Of a stretch of DNA of 64,000 bases, positions 7,711 through 17,296 are shown piece after piece; the first letter of the stretch is position 1, and the number at the start of each line of letters is the position of its first letter. The notes below the pieces were generated by a model, which saw only the letters and a list, made by a program, of their open reading frames with translations, was not told where the DNA came from and did not search any database. Origin of the DNA: Granulosicoccus sp045106475 (GTDB lineage: Bacteria > Pseudomonadota > Gammaproteobacteria > Granulosicoccales > Granulosicoccaceae); assembly GCA_045106475.1 (NCBI GenBank), contig JBGCEO010000028.1:1-64000 (forward strand), read 5' to 3'. A program made the position numbers and the translations under genes.

Positions 7711-10700
7711 TCATGCGATTGTCAGGTCCGGCAGATGCAATCCTGCGGCTTCCACAGCTTCCTGCAGCTGGCTCTCTGTATAGGGTTTCGCCAGAAATCG
7801 CACGGCCCCCAGCTCCATCATGCGATCCCGATTCAGAGTATCGTCGCGGCTACTCACCACAATCACCGGAGGGCATGAAGTGCCATACTGATCCTTGATG
7901 CGCTTGAGAAAATCCCGCCCGTCCAGTCTGGGCATTTCGATATCCAGAACAATCAGATTCGGCAGAGCCATGGCCAGGCTATCAAGTGCTTCTATGCCAT
8001 CACGGCTGGTTCGTGTTGCGATACCCGACTGTTGCAGGATGTGCTCGGCAGCCGCACGCATGGTCAACGAATCATCCACGATCAACGCAACCGGTCTCAA
8101 TGACTCCTTGGCTGAAGAGGCTACCGCCGCCCGATCAGAACTCAGAGATTCAACAATTCGGATGAGATCCAGGATCAAAACCTGACTGCCATCTGACAAC
8201 ACACTGCCTCCCGAAAATCGACGCAAGGCTGCCAATTGGGGGCCTAGAGCCTGCGTTACCAACTCCCGATAACCAATCACTTGATCGACCTCTAACGCTA
8301 AAGACACACCTGCGGCAGTGATCAACACAGTAGAGCGTGCACGGCCAGACTTGTGGGCAGCCGAAACAGTATGCTGCATCAGCATCTGTGACAACGGTAG
8401 AGGGCGATAACGATCAGCCGCATCGCCGGCAAGCTGATCAACTCGCACAGCGTCAACGTAGTTAACCGGTATGGCAAACAACACATCTTCGCTGCTAACC
8501 AGGACCACCTGATTGACGACAATACGCTGCGGTAGTCGCAACGTTACCTGAGTGCCTTGGCCCGGCTCCGTGGAGAGCTGCACTCGCCCTCCCATTTGCT
8601 CCACTGCTGCCTGTACGGCAGATAATCCAAGGCCATGCCCTGCCAATGCCGTTGGATTTTCAACACTGGAAAAGCCCGACTGGAACAACAGATTTTGTAG
8701 CGCCTCCTGAGAATCAATGGCAGACTCACCGCGAGCCTGAACCAGAGTGCTGATGGATTCACGCTCTATTCCTCGCCCATCATCGCTAAATGTAACAACC
8801 AGATCCGTACCATCCACCGAAGCAGATAAAGAGAGCTTACCGGTCCGCGACTTGCCCGCCCTGACCCTTGCTTCCGGAGCTTCGATGCCATGCACAATAG
8901 CGTTTCGTGCGATATGTTCCAGCGATGCAGCAAGTTGACGAAACAAGGCTCGATCCAGTGTCACCTCCCCACCGTCCATATCAAGTTGAGCGCGACAGCC
9001 ACATGCACTGGATGCATCATTGATGATCTGTATGAGCCTCTCTCGAAGCTCATCGATACGCACTAGACGCGTGCGTATCAGACTTTGTTGTAAGCCAGAG
9101 CTAGCTCTGGACGCCTGCTGCTGCTCACGCTCGGCCTGGCGAAGCGCGCCGCGCATAACCGATCGTGCGGCCTCCAGATCGGCCAACATTTCATTAACCT
9201 CAGCCGAGCTTGAAACATCCTTCGAATAAGGTAGCTCCCGCCAACGCAGCGCTGTTGACTCAATATCCTGGTATACCTCACGCAGGCGTGCAAGTTCATC
9301 ACTGAGTCTCGCTTGATTCACCGTTACATCGGTAGCCAGATCCAGCAACGCATCAAACGCGGTGTCATTGACCATCAACGATTCTGACGCTGTTGATGAT
9401 TGAACTACTGCTTGACTATCATCTGCTGTCTCAGCATCCGGCGTGCTAGTGGCTCCCTGCATGACCAGCGCTTGAATCTGAACGTAACCCGAGCTCAATG
9501 CAGCACGTTGCGCCTCTGTATCGTCCAGTTCCTGTACCTGACTTTCAAGTGCATGCGCTTGATCAGCAATGGCGATCCGACCGGCCATACGCGCACTGCC
9601 TTTGAGAGTATGCAGCAATGCCAGGGAATCATTTGAATCGGTCTGAGCAAAATCCTGTGTCTGAACAAGCAGACGAAGTCTTTCTAAAAGATCGCCTGCT
9701 TCTTCTCCGAACACATCATCAAGCGAACGCACATTGGATGCGATGCCAAATCCGCTATCGGCACCATCGCTGCCTGGAATACTGGCAGCCAGAAAGCCGC
9801 CTAGCCTCTGCTCTACCGCCCTTACGCTCTGTCCTACAGGCTCACCGGTAGTGAGAGAATCGAGACGGGCACGCAATGCCATAACCAGGTCACCGATGTA
9901 GCGAGTCTCGGCGGCATCAAATGATTGCCCTAGTCGTTGTCGTGCCAGCGCAGCTCGCTGCAAGGGCTGGACAATCGCCACGATGTCAGGGGCATCGACC
10001 GTCTGGGCACTGCCGGTCAGGGTATGCAGAGCGCGCAGCATCTGCTCGGTGGGCAAGCTCTGGCTTACGTCGGACCCGGGTTCTAACGAAGAACGAACCG
10101 ACTCGTCCAGTGCTTCTAAATGACTCAGGCACTCGTGGTAAAAAACGTGCTGTAAGGTGTGATCAAGAGTTTGATCAAAAGGGTCTGTGAGCAGTTCATC
10201 ATCCACATTTAGTGTAAGGCTTCCCGGTTCGTGAACAGCTTCCAACTGTTGTATCAGTTCATCAAATTCACGAATAGCATCAGAACCACCCAAGCTCTGA
10301 TCAATGATTTGGGGTATAACGGCATGCACCTCATCCAACAAGCCCAAGTCCGCCTGAGCAAGGCCTTGAGATGAAAGCACATCGGTTTGCAAAAACCAGG
10401 ATTTCGTAGCGCTAGCCAAACGTGCCAAAGGACCAGTTGTAATAGCCGCCGCCTTCACATCAAACTCACTCAAGGCAGTTCTTAGACCACTGATACTCTG
10501 CTCGTCACGATTGCTTCGATAAGCTGCCAGAGCAGCACCTATTGAATCCATTTGCGGTAACAGGTCCACGATCTGATCTTCACTATCGTCAGATACGCTT
10601 GCTGCTGATTGGCCGGCATCAGCCTCGTTCAGGCTCTCACGTGCACGCAATAGAGCGTCAAATGCATCCTGGAGCAATTGGCTGGCAGCCGGCTGTGGCT

Positions 10701-12393
10701 GCAGAACACAACCCAGATAGTAGTCAAGAGACACCAGCGAGTTGGCAATCTCTTGCTGAACGCCTGCTCGCACATGACCAGAAGCGTTTGCGGAGTCCGC
10801 TCCATGCCCGTTCAGTCCTCGCCCATTGAGTTGAAGCTGGGTGAGCACGTCCATCAAACCCTGTAGCAAGGGATTCACCTCGGGCAATGGCAAGACCTGC
10901 AAGGCCTGCCCCACATGACCCAACTGCTCCGATAGTTGCTGGCATCGACCTGCGGGTAGTGGGCCAGCCGATAGCAGTTCCTCAAGGGCCTGCCCAATCT
11001 CATGCAACCTTGCTCGCGCATCACACAGGCAGGCATCCGTGGCCATATCTACGAATACATCATCACCATTGATGCTGGCACGATCAGGTTCGCTCGCATT
11101 ACGCACCACACTATGCCGCGCACTTTCATCGAGTAGCAGGTCCAGATTGAGTAATGATTCGGCAAGCTTCATTCTCAATGCGGTATCGGGCAGTTGTTCT
11201 CCATCCAGCCCGGCCATGTCTTGATTGATGGATTGCAAACAGGCCAGTGCCTGCGGTGCTCCCATCAATGTCAATACCGGCTCCAGTTGCTTGAGCCTGA
11301 CGCGCAAACGCACCACTCTGGGATGATCAGTGCGAGTCGGCGCTTGATCCAGCCACGATCGAAGTGCTTCGGTCTCAGTGGCTATGCTCTGCCGAATGGC
11401 ATTGGCCAGGTGATAACCAATCCCTATCGTTGCGGTTGAACTGCCGGTGTCTAACAGGGACGCCTGGCGTATTCGATCCAGCCTGAATCGGCGGCGCAGC
11501 TCGAGCGCTACTCGCGATGTGGATTCTATCTGCGCTACATAATAAAGATAATTGCGCAACAGATCCGCAGGTAACAAATCTTCAGGCGATGCAACTAAGG
11601 CACTGCGATGAATATTACGCTCGAGCTGGGCGTATAAACTTCGTAATGCGGGGCCATCACTCAGGCCTTTATCCGCCACCGCTTTAGCGACCAGCGCAGC
11701 TGATTGAAACAGCGGAACCAGAACCTCAAGGTAATCATCTTTTATGCAGAACTGCTCGAATGTATGCATCTGCTCCGAGAGCTCTAAAGCGGACTCGCTG
11801 TCTTCGGCCCGCCACCAACGCAGCAGCTTCTGAGCAAGCTTTGCGTGATGGGCAGACGTATACCCAACCCAGGCGTCCCGGCTTTGCTGCCATACTTCAT
11901 CGGTAACGCTGGCAGCTTTTGCTGCGGGCACTTCTACGCCTGCAGCCAGCACCACCATTTCAGACAAGAGCGTTTCTTCACGGCATGCGCGGCTGTCATT
12001 GACTAAAGGTAAAAGTGCCAGGGCACTATCGAGGTTGCCATTGTGCTGCAACAAAGCTACATGCCCACTGAGCTGATCAGACGCCTGCACCAACACCCTG
12101 GCCAACTCGGTTCGGTTACTTAGATTGCCAGTTGCATCCTCATCCAGAAGTAGTATTAGCTCTTCGGCAACGTAGACCGCCGCATCTTTTTCCAGCAATA
12201 CAAGCGTGTTACGAAAACGCTGAAGATCATCCCTGAGCTGGGCCCGGTTGGCGTCTGTGCTGGTATCTAGAAAAGTTTGAACATGCAATGCAAACGAATC
12301 ACTTTGCACTTGCAAGTGTGCCAGGGCTTCATGACTGAAATCTGGAATTGATGCAGCAACGCTGATCGGGCTATTGTCATTCGCCTCACTCAT
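7711..12393 (-). CDS. chpA: ChpA/PilL-like hybrid histidine kinase with Hpt, CheA-type ATPase, CheW and receiver domains
   Basis: This large CheA-like kinase (1560 residues from ATG 12393) should phosphorylate the PilG/PilH-type regulators that control type IV pilus movement. Many helical Hpt-like repeats fill the N-terminal two thirds. Only one has the canonical HxxKGxAR motif (LHTLKGSAR, near residue 926). Another has His but Thr in place of Lys (LHTLTGSAQ, near 789). A HATPase domain follows (HIARNAIVHGIE near 1163, GHGLGLSAV), then a CheW-like domain and a C-terminal receiver with acceptor Asp in VLDIEMPRLDG (about 1483) and Lys in FLAKPY. The chosen start overlaps the pilJ stop by 8 bp. 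The longer open frame upstream is antisense-like and lies inside pilJ. Confidence 0.93.
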   Translation of the reverse strand: MSEANDNSPISVAASIPDFSHEALAHLQVQSDSFALHVQTFLDTSTDANRAQLRDDLQRFRNTLVLLEKDAAVYVAEELILLLDEDATGNLSNRTELARVLVQASDQLSGHVALLQHNGNLDSALALLPLVNDSRACREETLLSEMVVLAAGVEVPAAKAASVTDEVWQQSRDAWVGYTSAHHAKLAQKLLRWWRAEDSESALELSEQMHTFEQFCIKDDYLEVLVPLFQSAALVAKAVADKGLSDGPALRSLYAQLERNIHRSALVASPEDLLPADLLRNYLYYVAQIESTSRVALELRRRFRLDRIRQASLLDTGSSTATIGIGYHLANAIRQSIATETEALRSWLDQAPTRTDHPRVVRLRVRLKQLEPVLTLMGAPQALACLQSINQDMAGLDGEQLPDTALRMKLAESLLNLDLLLDESARHSVVRNASEPDRASINGDDVFVDMATDACLCDARARLHEIGQALEELLSAGPLPAGRCQQLSEQLGHVGQALQVLPLPEVNPLLQGLMDVLTQLQLNGRGLNGHGADSANASGHVRAGVQQEIANSLVSLDYYLGCVLQPQPAASQLLQDAFDALLRARESLNEADAGQSAASVSDDSEDQIVDLLPQMDSIGAALAAYRSNRDEQSISGLRTALSEFDVKAAAITTGPLARLASATKSWFLQTDVLSSQGLAQADLGLLDEVHAVIPQIIDQSLGGSDAIREFDELIQQLEAVHEPGSLTLNVDDELLTDPFDQTLDHTLQHVFYHECLSHLEALDESVRSSLEPGSDVSQSLPTEQMLRALHTLTGSAQTVDAPDIVAIVQPLQRAALARQRLGQSFDAAETRYIGDLVMALRARLDSLTTGEPVGQSVRAVEQRLGGFLAASIPGSDGADSGFGIASNVRSLDDVFGEEAGDLLERLRLLVQTQDFAQTDSNDSLALLHTLKGSARMAGRIAIADQAHALESQVQELDDTEAQRAALSSGYVQIQALVMQGATSTPDAETADDSQAVVQSSTASESLMVNDTAFDALLDLATDVTVNQARLSDELARLREVYQDIESTALRWRELPYSKDVSSSAEVNEMLADLEAARSVMRGALRQAEREQQQASRASSGLQQSLIRTRLVRIDELRERLIQIINDASSACGCRAQLDMDGGEVTLDRALFRQLAASLEHIARNAIVHGIEAPEARVRAGKSRTGKLSLSASVDGTDLVVTFSDDGRGIERESISTLVQARGESAIDSQEALQNLLFQSGFSSVENPTALAGHGLGLSAVQAAVEQMGGRVQLSTEPGQGTQVTLRLPQRIVVNQVVLVSSEDVLFAIPVNYVDAVRVDQLAGDAADRYRPLPLSQMLMQHTVSAAHKSGRARSTVLITAAGVSLALEVDQVIGYRELVTQALGPQLAALRRFSGGSVLSDGSQVLILDLIRIVESLSSDRAAVASSAKESLRPVALIVDDSLTMRAAAEHILQQSGIATRTSRDGIEALDSLAMALPNLIVLDIEMPRLDGRDFLKRIKDQYGTSCPPVIVVSSRDDTLNRDRMMELGAVRFLAKPYTESQLQEAVEAAGLHLPDLTIA

Positions 12394-13846
12394 GTATGAC
12401 CGCCCTGTCCGCTGCTTTACGAGCGTCACTAGGCGTTTTCTTGCTCTGCATGTGTTGCGGTGATGTTTTAGCTGGCAACCTGAAATCCGACAGGCTCTGA
12501 CGAAGCTCTGAAGCCAGTTCCTGGAGCTCATCCAATGACTGCGAATTGGCATTGACGCCGTCAGAGGTTTGTTGAGTGATGCGACTGATCACGTCCATAT
12601 TCTCACTTAGCTGACGCACAATACCAAAGTGCTCAATCGTCTTTTCTGCCATTAGTGTTACACGATGACGCACAGCCTGAGAATCGCTGCGAATTGCATG
12701 CAACGCGATACCAGCCTGTTGGGTCTGCTCAACACCTGCCGCCAATTCGGCCGTTGTGTGTTCCATGGATTGCACGGTATCGCCCGCATCCTGTGAAATA
12801 GTTCGGGTCAGGGATCCTATATCGCGAGTAGCTTGTCCAAGCACATCGGCCAACTGGGCTACCTCATCTGACAGTCGACCCAGATCAGCCGCAGCATCAG
12901 ATCCCGACACGCTACGCGAGCCAGCCGATGCTCTGATTGTCGTGTTAAGAGCGAGTAGATCGGTGCGTTTGGCAACCTCCTCAACAGCCAGCACGTGATC
13001 ATCGATAGCACGAACATTTTCTGCCAATCGATGCATGAGTCTGGTGGTCGAATCTGCTTCGTCACGGATAATCGACAAACGACTCAGACTACTGTCGAGG
13101 GCAAGTACTCCGCTATCAGCCTTTTCAAAGGCCGCCTGCGCCGCACTCGAAGACTCAGCGGCATCTGCAGAAAGCTCTGCCATTGTGCCACTCATTGAAA
13201 GCAGAAAATTAGAGGATCGGTGAATCTGCATGGTCTGTTCAGAACAAGCTTTTGCCACTGTATCGGCGGTACTGCGTGAACGTTTGACTGACTCGTCAAC
13301 TTGCAACGCCGATTGACGCATCGTGTCCACGAGCCAGCGTAACTCACTAACCGCATAATTAAACGCATCGGCGAGAGCCCCTGTCATCGCCTCGGTAACG
13401 GTGGCACGCACGCGCAAATCGCCGCTAGCCAAAGGGGCCATTTCATCTAACAACTTTATGATGGAGGCCTGTTCATTGCGCTCGCGACTGTCGTCATAGT
13501 CATTTCTGATCTGATTAACCCGTCTACTGGCAACGACCAGCCAGGCCAGCAAGACAAGACTCAATAATGCCAAGCCCAGACTCCAGCGCGCCGAGTTTTG
13601 TACCACCGGTACAGGCACCGCCACGCGTTCTATCATACGGTCAGCTGCAACGAGCTCGCTGCCTTCGACTGTTCCATCCTGAACCGCCTCCCAGGCCACC
13701 TGCAGTTCGTTCAAACGCTCGTTGGCAATACCGGCAGTTCGCTGCACACCAAACAGAGATACGAGTAGAGCAAACAGAGATAACATCAACAAGATAAACG
13801 GCACGCTCAGAGCTTTATCTTGACTGTTTAATTTAACAGGAAACAT
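12386..13846 (-). CDS. pilJ: Short PilJ-like methyl-accepting chemotaxis receptor
   Basis: This membrane receptor feeds the ChpA-like kinase. The product is 486 residues, well short of the roughly 680 of Pseudomonas PilJ. Two membrane segments (about residues 15-36 and 85-105) enclose only about 48 periplasmic residues. A HAMP-like region and a long coiled coil follow. The signalling tip reads RTDLLALNTTIRAS but then diverges from the usual EAARAGEQGRGFAVVADEV, with about six extra residues before SDEVAQLAD. Its ATG (13846) shares one base with the pilI stop (TGATG), so translation should be coupled. No periplasmic PilJ-N type sensor domain is visible. Confidence 0.85.
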   Translation of the reverse strand: MFPVKLNSQDKALSVPFILLMLSLFALLVSLFGVQRTAGIANERLNELQVAWEAVQDGTVEGSELVAADRMIERVAVPVPVVQNSARWSLGLALLSLVLLAWLVVASRRVNQIRNDYDDSRERNEQASIIKLLDEMAPLASGDLRVRATVTEAMTGALADAFNYAVSELRWLVDTMRQSALQVDESVKRSRSTADTVAKACSEQTMQIHRSSNFLLSMSGTMAELSADAAESSSAAQAAFEKADSGVLALDSSLSRLSIIRDEADSTTRLMHRLAENVRAIDDHVLAVEEVAKRTDLLALNTTIRASAGSRSVSGSDAAADLGRLSDEVAQLADVLGQATRDIGSLTRTISQDAGDTVQSMEHTTAELAAGVEQTQQAGIALHAIRSDSQAVRHRVTLMAEKTIEHFGIVRQLSENMDVISRITQQTSDGVNANSQSLDELQELASELRQSLSDFRLPAKTSPQHMQSKKTPSDARKAADRAVIHE

Positions 13847-14280
13847 CAAACCTCTGATTCCGCAATATTCAAAAAAGCAGCTGACTGCACAAGGGCTGCA
13901 ATATCAACAATCTGGTAGGAATGTTCGTCCTGAACAATCACTCTGCCTGTTAGAGTCAAAATGTCGTAGCCGGAAGGTTGCGTCTGCCCTGCATCGCTGA
14001 CAGGACTGTCACTCAAACCGACAACATTATCAACTCTCAATCCGGCAATCCCCGCTGCGGGATCGAGTTCGAGAGTTCGACCTGTCGATGATCGGCGACC
14101 GGAGTACACACCAACATCAGTCACGGGCAAGAGCTTGCCATTTGCGACTGCCAGTCCTGCAAACCATCGCTTGGTGCCAGCAACCGGCTGAACATCCAGT
14201 TTTTCATGAATCGCTTTGACCGCTTCGGCAGGTGCGGCCAGGTTAAGCCCGGCAGCGTTAAACAAAAGATGTTGGGTCAT
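13846..14280 (-). CDS. pilI: CheW-like coupling protein PilI
   Basis: This CheW-domain adaptor couples the PilJ-type receptor to the ChpA-like kinase. The 144 residues form a single CheW domain with segments such as KRWFAGLAVANGKLLPVTDVG and IAGLRVDNVVGLSD. It overlaps the upstream response regulator gene by 4 bp (ATGA) and shares one base with the downstream pilJ start, so the genes form a tight operon. The order matches pilG-pilH-pilI-pilJ of Pseudomonas. Confidence 0.9.
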   Translation of the reverse strand: MTQHLLFNAAGLNLAAPAEAVKAIHEKLDVQPVAGTKRWFAGLAVANGKLLPVTDVGVYSGRRSSTGRTLELDPAAGIAGLRVDNVVGLSDSPVSDAGQTQPSGYDILTLTGRVIVQDEHSYQIVDIAALVQSAAFLNIAESEV

Positions 14281-14645
14281 GCCTTCTCCAGAGCGGCATC
14301 AACGCTGGATAACAACTCCGGTTTGGAGACCGGCTTACATAAATAGTCGTAGGCGCCCTGACGCAATCCCCAAAGACGATCAGATTCGCCCTGGCGTGTG
14401 GAAAGTATGATGACAGGGATGTTGGCGGTATCGTCTTCTCTGGCCAACAAACGGGTAGCTTCAAACCCGTTCAAGCCGGGCATGACAACATCCATAATGA
14501 TAATGTCCGGCTGCAATCGACGCGCAGAGTCAATGCCTTCCTCGCCACTTGTGGCGATTGAGACTTCATGCCCCTCAGCCCTTAACATCGAGCCATAGAC
14601 ATGCGCGTCTGTAGGCGAATCATCTATCAGAAGTATAGAAGGCAC
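14277..14645 (-). CDS. pilH: PilH-like single-domain response regulator
   Basis: This CheY-like receiver is likely a phosphate sink or an output for the Chp kinase. From GTG at 14645 it is 122 residues and begins PSILLIDDSPTDAHVY. The acid pocket (DD), the phospho-acceptor Asp in IIIMDVVMPGLNG, the Thr/Ser switch in IILSTRQ and Lys in YLCKPV are all present. GTG 14645 is preferred because it follows the pilG stop by one base and gives a standard receiver N-terminus. An upstream ATG in the same frame would read through the pilG C-terminus. Confidence 0.9.
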   Translation of the reverse strand: MPSILLIDDSPTDAHVYGSMLRAEGHEVSIATSGEEGIDSARRLQPDIIIMDVVMPGLNGFEATRLLAREDDTANIPVIILSTRQGESDRLWGLRQGAYDYLCKPVSKPELLSSVDAALEKA

Positions 14646-14646
14646 C

Positions 14647-15141
14647 TTAATCGATAGTATCCATTGCAGCAATTTCGCCGCTGGCTGGCACAGAGTCAGG
14701 CGCAGACTGGGCATTAGTAAATTTGTACACCGTTGCAGTGAGCGTATCGGCGGTAAACGGTTTCGACAAATGCGCATCACTGCCCACAATACGCGCCCGA
14801 GCTTTATCAAATAGTCCATCTTTACTCGAAAGCATAACTACCGGGATACCTCGATAATCTGGATTGTTCTTGATCAGTGCACAGGTTTGGTAGCCGTCCA
14901 GCCGGGGCATGGTTATGTCTACAAACACCATAGCCGGACGATGCTCAACCACTTTGGACAATGCATCGAATCCATCAACTGCGGTAATCACTGAAAAGCC
15001 AGCCGTACTTAGAAAACTGCTGGCTGAGCGCCTGATGGTTTTACTATCATCGACAAGGAGCACAGTCACTTCGCTAGCATGACTTGCGCTCTCGCTAGGC
15101 ATGCCAGCAGAGTCAACGCTTAGGTCGTCTGAGCCTGTCAT
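14647..15141 (-). CDS. pilG: PilG-like response regulator
   Basis: This CheY-like receiver is expected to act as an output of the ChpA-like kinase on pilus extension. The 164-residue product from ATG 15141 has a disordered N-terminal stretch of about 32 residues and then TVLLVDDSKTIRRSA. The acceptor Asp is in VFVDITMPRLDGYQT, and Lys is in HLSKPFTAD. It is the first gene of the minus-strand pil-chp operon and is divergent from gshB. An open frame extends upstream to 15231, but the short start better fits the family. Confidence 0.9.
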   Translation of the reverse strand: MTGSDDLSVDSAGMPSESASHASEVTVLLVDDSKTIRRSASSFLSTAGFSVITAVDGFDALSKVVEHRPAMVFVDITMPRLDGYQTCALIKNNPDYRGIPVVMLSSKDGLFDKARARIVGSDAHLSKPFTADTLTATVYKFTNAQSAPDSVPASGEIAAMDTID

Positions 15142-15288
15142 CTGGTGATCTCTATCGCAATACCGGAATACACGTAAAGGGTATCCGAAGTGGTGTGCCC
15201 CAGTCACGCTTTTGTGACCAGAAACACGCATCGGCGGTGCTACATGCGATACTTGGCCTAATTGTTACTGTGGTCTGACGGAAAATCT

Positions 15289-16290
15289 ATGAGTATTACG
15301 CTCGGCATCGTAATGGACCCGATTGAACAAATCGTGCCCTATAAAGACACGACGCTTGCAATGATGCTGGCTGCTAGCGCACGTGGTTGGACCCTTCACT
15401 ACATCCAGCAGAAGGATATCTACCTCGATCAGGGTCGCGCTTTTGCAAGCAGGCGAAAAGTGCAGGTGTTTGATGACAACGATCACTGGTTCGATGCAGA
15501 GGACGCTGTCGATGCGCCCCTGGCTGAACACGACATCATTCTGATGCGTAAAGACCCGCCTTTTGACATGGATTACATCTATACCACCTACCTGCTCGAA
15601 CGGGCCGCCACCGAGGGTGTTTATGTTGGGAACCGGCCAAACTCTTTACGCGATGTCAACGAAAAGCTGTACACAGCCTGGTTTAGCGAGTTTTGCCCAC
15701 CCACGCTGGTAACCACAAGCTCCGCACGCCTGAAGGCCTTCATCGAGCACCACAAGGACGCCATCGTGAAGCCGCTAGACGGCATGGGTGGCGCTGGAAT
15801 ATTTCGGCTCACGCCAGATGATCCCAATATCAATATAATTCTGGAACATTCCACGCTGAATGACACTCGCCAGATCATGGCTCAGCGCTATGTTCCCGAA
15901 ATAAAAGACGGTGACAAACGGGTATTGGTTATCAACGGGGAAGCCGTGCCCTATGCACTGGCGCGAATACCTGCACAAGGAGAAACGCGCGGCAATCTGG
16001 CGGCCGGTGGCCGCGGTGTTCCGGTTCCGATCAGTGACAAGGAGCGCCGCATAGTTGACGCTGTTGCGCCCTCTCTGGTGGAGCGCGGCTTGCTGTTTGT
16101 GGGGCTTGATGTCATCGGAAGCTATTTGACCGAGGTAAATGTCACTAGCCCAACCTGTGTTCGTGAGCTCGACGCACACATGCGACAGGAGGCAGGGCTG
16201 GTTTCAACAGGTTCCGATGATTACCTGCCCGGCATTGCAGACACCTACCTTGATGCACTGGAAACAGCCTGCAAAGCAAACAATCGCTAA
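15289..16290 (+). CDS. gshB: Glutathione synthetase
   Basis: GshB joins glycine to gamma-glutamylcysteine with ATP, the last step of glutathione synthesis. The 333-residue protein begins MSITLGIVMDPIEQI, as in the family. It carries the ATP-grasp elements DAIVKPLDGMGGAGIFRL and LLFVGLDVIGSYLTEVNVTSPT. ATG 15289 is chosen over the in-frame upstream start at 15262 by homology. The gene is divergent from pilG and precedes a tonB-type gene, as in Pseudomonas. The pool it makes may serve the GFA protein, and the redox genes at the right end. Confidence 0.96.
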   Translation: MSITLGIVMDPIEQIVPYKDTTLAMMLAASARGWTLHYIQQKDIYLDQGRAFASRRKVQVFDDNDHWFDAEDAVDAPLAEHDIILMRKDPPFDMDYIYTTYLLERAATEGVYVGNRPNSLRDVNEKLYTAWFSEFCPPTLVTTSSARLKAFIEHHKDAIVKPLDGMGGAGIFRLTPDDPNINIILEHSTLNDTRQIMAQRYVPEIKDGDKRVLVINGEAVPYALARIPAQGETRGNLAAGGRGVPVPISDKERRIVDAVAPSLVERGLLFVGLDVIGSYLTEVNVTSPTCVRELDAHMRQEAGLVSTGSDDYLPGIADTYLDALETACKANNR

Positions 16291-16396
16291 CACAAAACTT
16301 AGCCGGTAGCATGTCTGTGCAAGCTAAACTAGAATTGCGCAGGTGTTTTGCTCAAAGCAGGACCCTAACCCCGTAAATTCCAAGGTTGAACCACCC

Positions 16397-17275
16397 ATGA
16401 GCGCTGTCGTTGACTCGCCTCAGCATCGCCAACCCGACGTCATCACGATTGCACTTTTCGTGGCTGCGGCGGTGCACGCTATTGTATTGCTAGCAGTGAG
16501 TTTTCGTCCTTTTCTGGATGATATGCGAACACCTCCAGCACTGGAGGTCATTTTGGTCCAGAAATCTGAGAGTGAAAAACCCGAAGAGGCTGACTACCTG
16601 GCTCAATCCTCACAGGATGGCGGCGGCGAGACCGACGAAAACACCCGCCCGGCATCACCTTTTTCAAGCGATCTGGATGTAGACGCAGACGGATTAGCAC
16701 CGACTCCCATGCTCGCCAGTGCTCCATCGCAGAGCGAAGAATCCGCAGAGGATGTCATAACCGCAGTATTTGCAGAAGACGTGGTGCAAACAGAGCAAAC
16801 CACAGAAACCAGTGACGAGATCGATGCACCCAATAGTAATGTTCTGATAGAACAGAATATAGACATCGCAAAACTGGCCGCCGAAATAGATCGCCAGCAA
16901 CAGGAGTTTGCCAAGCGGCCCAAGAAAAAGCACGTCAATGCGAGAACCACCGAATCGGCCTCGGCCGATTACATGTTTCAATGGGTCGAACAGGTTGAAC
17001 GCGTTGGAAATCTGAACTATCCCGACGCTGCCAGACGCGATAAAATGACAGGCGCGCTGATTCTGATTGTCGGGATCTATAAAAATGGCGAGATTGAGAG
17101 CATTACCGTTGACGAATCATCCGGGCATGCTCTGCTTGATGATGCTGCGGTTCGCATTGTCGAACTGGCAGCTCCTTTTGAACCAATGACAGGCAAATTG
17201 GCTGAGGAAACCGATATTCTCTACATTGTACGAACATGGGAATTCCAGAGTAGCAACTCGGTAGTGAGTTACTAG
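16397..17275 (+). CDS. tonB: TonB-family energy transducer
   Basis: This inner-membrane protein of 292 residues has one N-terminal membrane segment (IALFVAAAVHAIVLLAVSF), an acidic periplasmic linker rich in Glu, Asp, Ser and Thr, and a C-terminal TonB domain (NYPDAARRDKMTGALILIV, VRIVELAAPFEPM). Classical TonB linkers are Pro/Lys rich; this one is acidic. It lies where tonB3 lies in Pseudomonas, beside the pil-chp genes, where it has been tied to pilus function. A role in outer membrane transport or pilus assembly is therefore open. ATG 16397 is used; the frame is open further upstream. Confidence 0.85.
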   Translation: MSAVVDSPQHRQPDVITIALFVAAAVHAIVLLAVSFRPFLDDMRTPPALEVILVQKSESEKPEEADYLAQSSQDGGGETDENTRPASPFSSDLDVDADGLAPTPMLASAPSQSEESAEDVITAVFAEDVVQTEQTTETSDEIDAPNSNVLIEQNIDIAKLAAEIDRQQQEFAKRPKKKHVNARTTESASADYMFQWVEQVERVGNLNYPDAARRDKMTGALILIVGIYKNGEIESITVDESSGHALLDDAAVRIVELAAPFEPMTGKLAEETDILYIVRTWEFQSSNSVVSY

Positions 17276-17296
17276 AACTATGCAGGAGGTGCCAGC

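Noticed and set aside
10542..11439. Several antisense frames of 60-95 residues inside chpA
   Set aside because: They are mirror frames of a long helical gene, with no start signals or family features.
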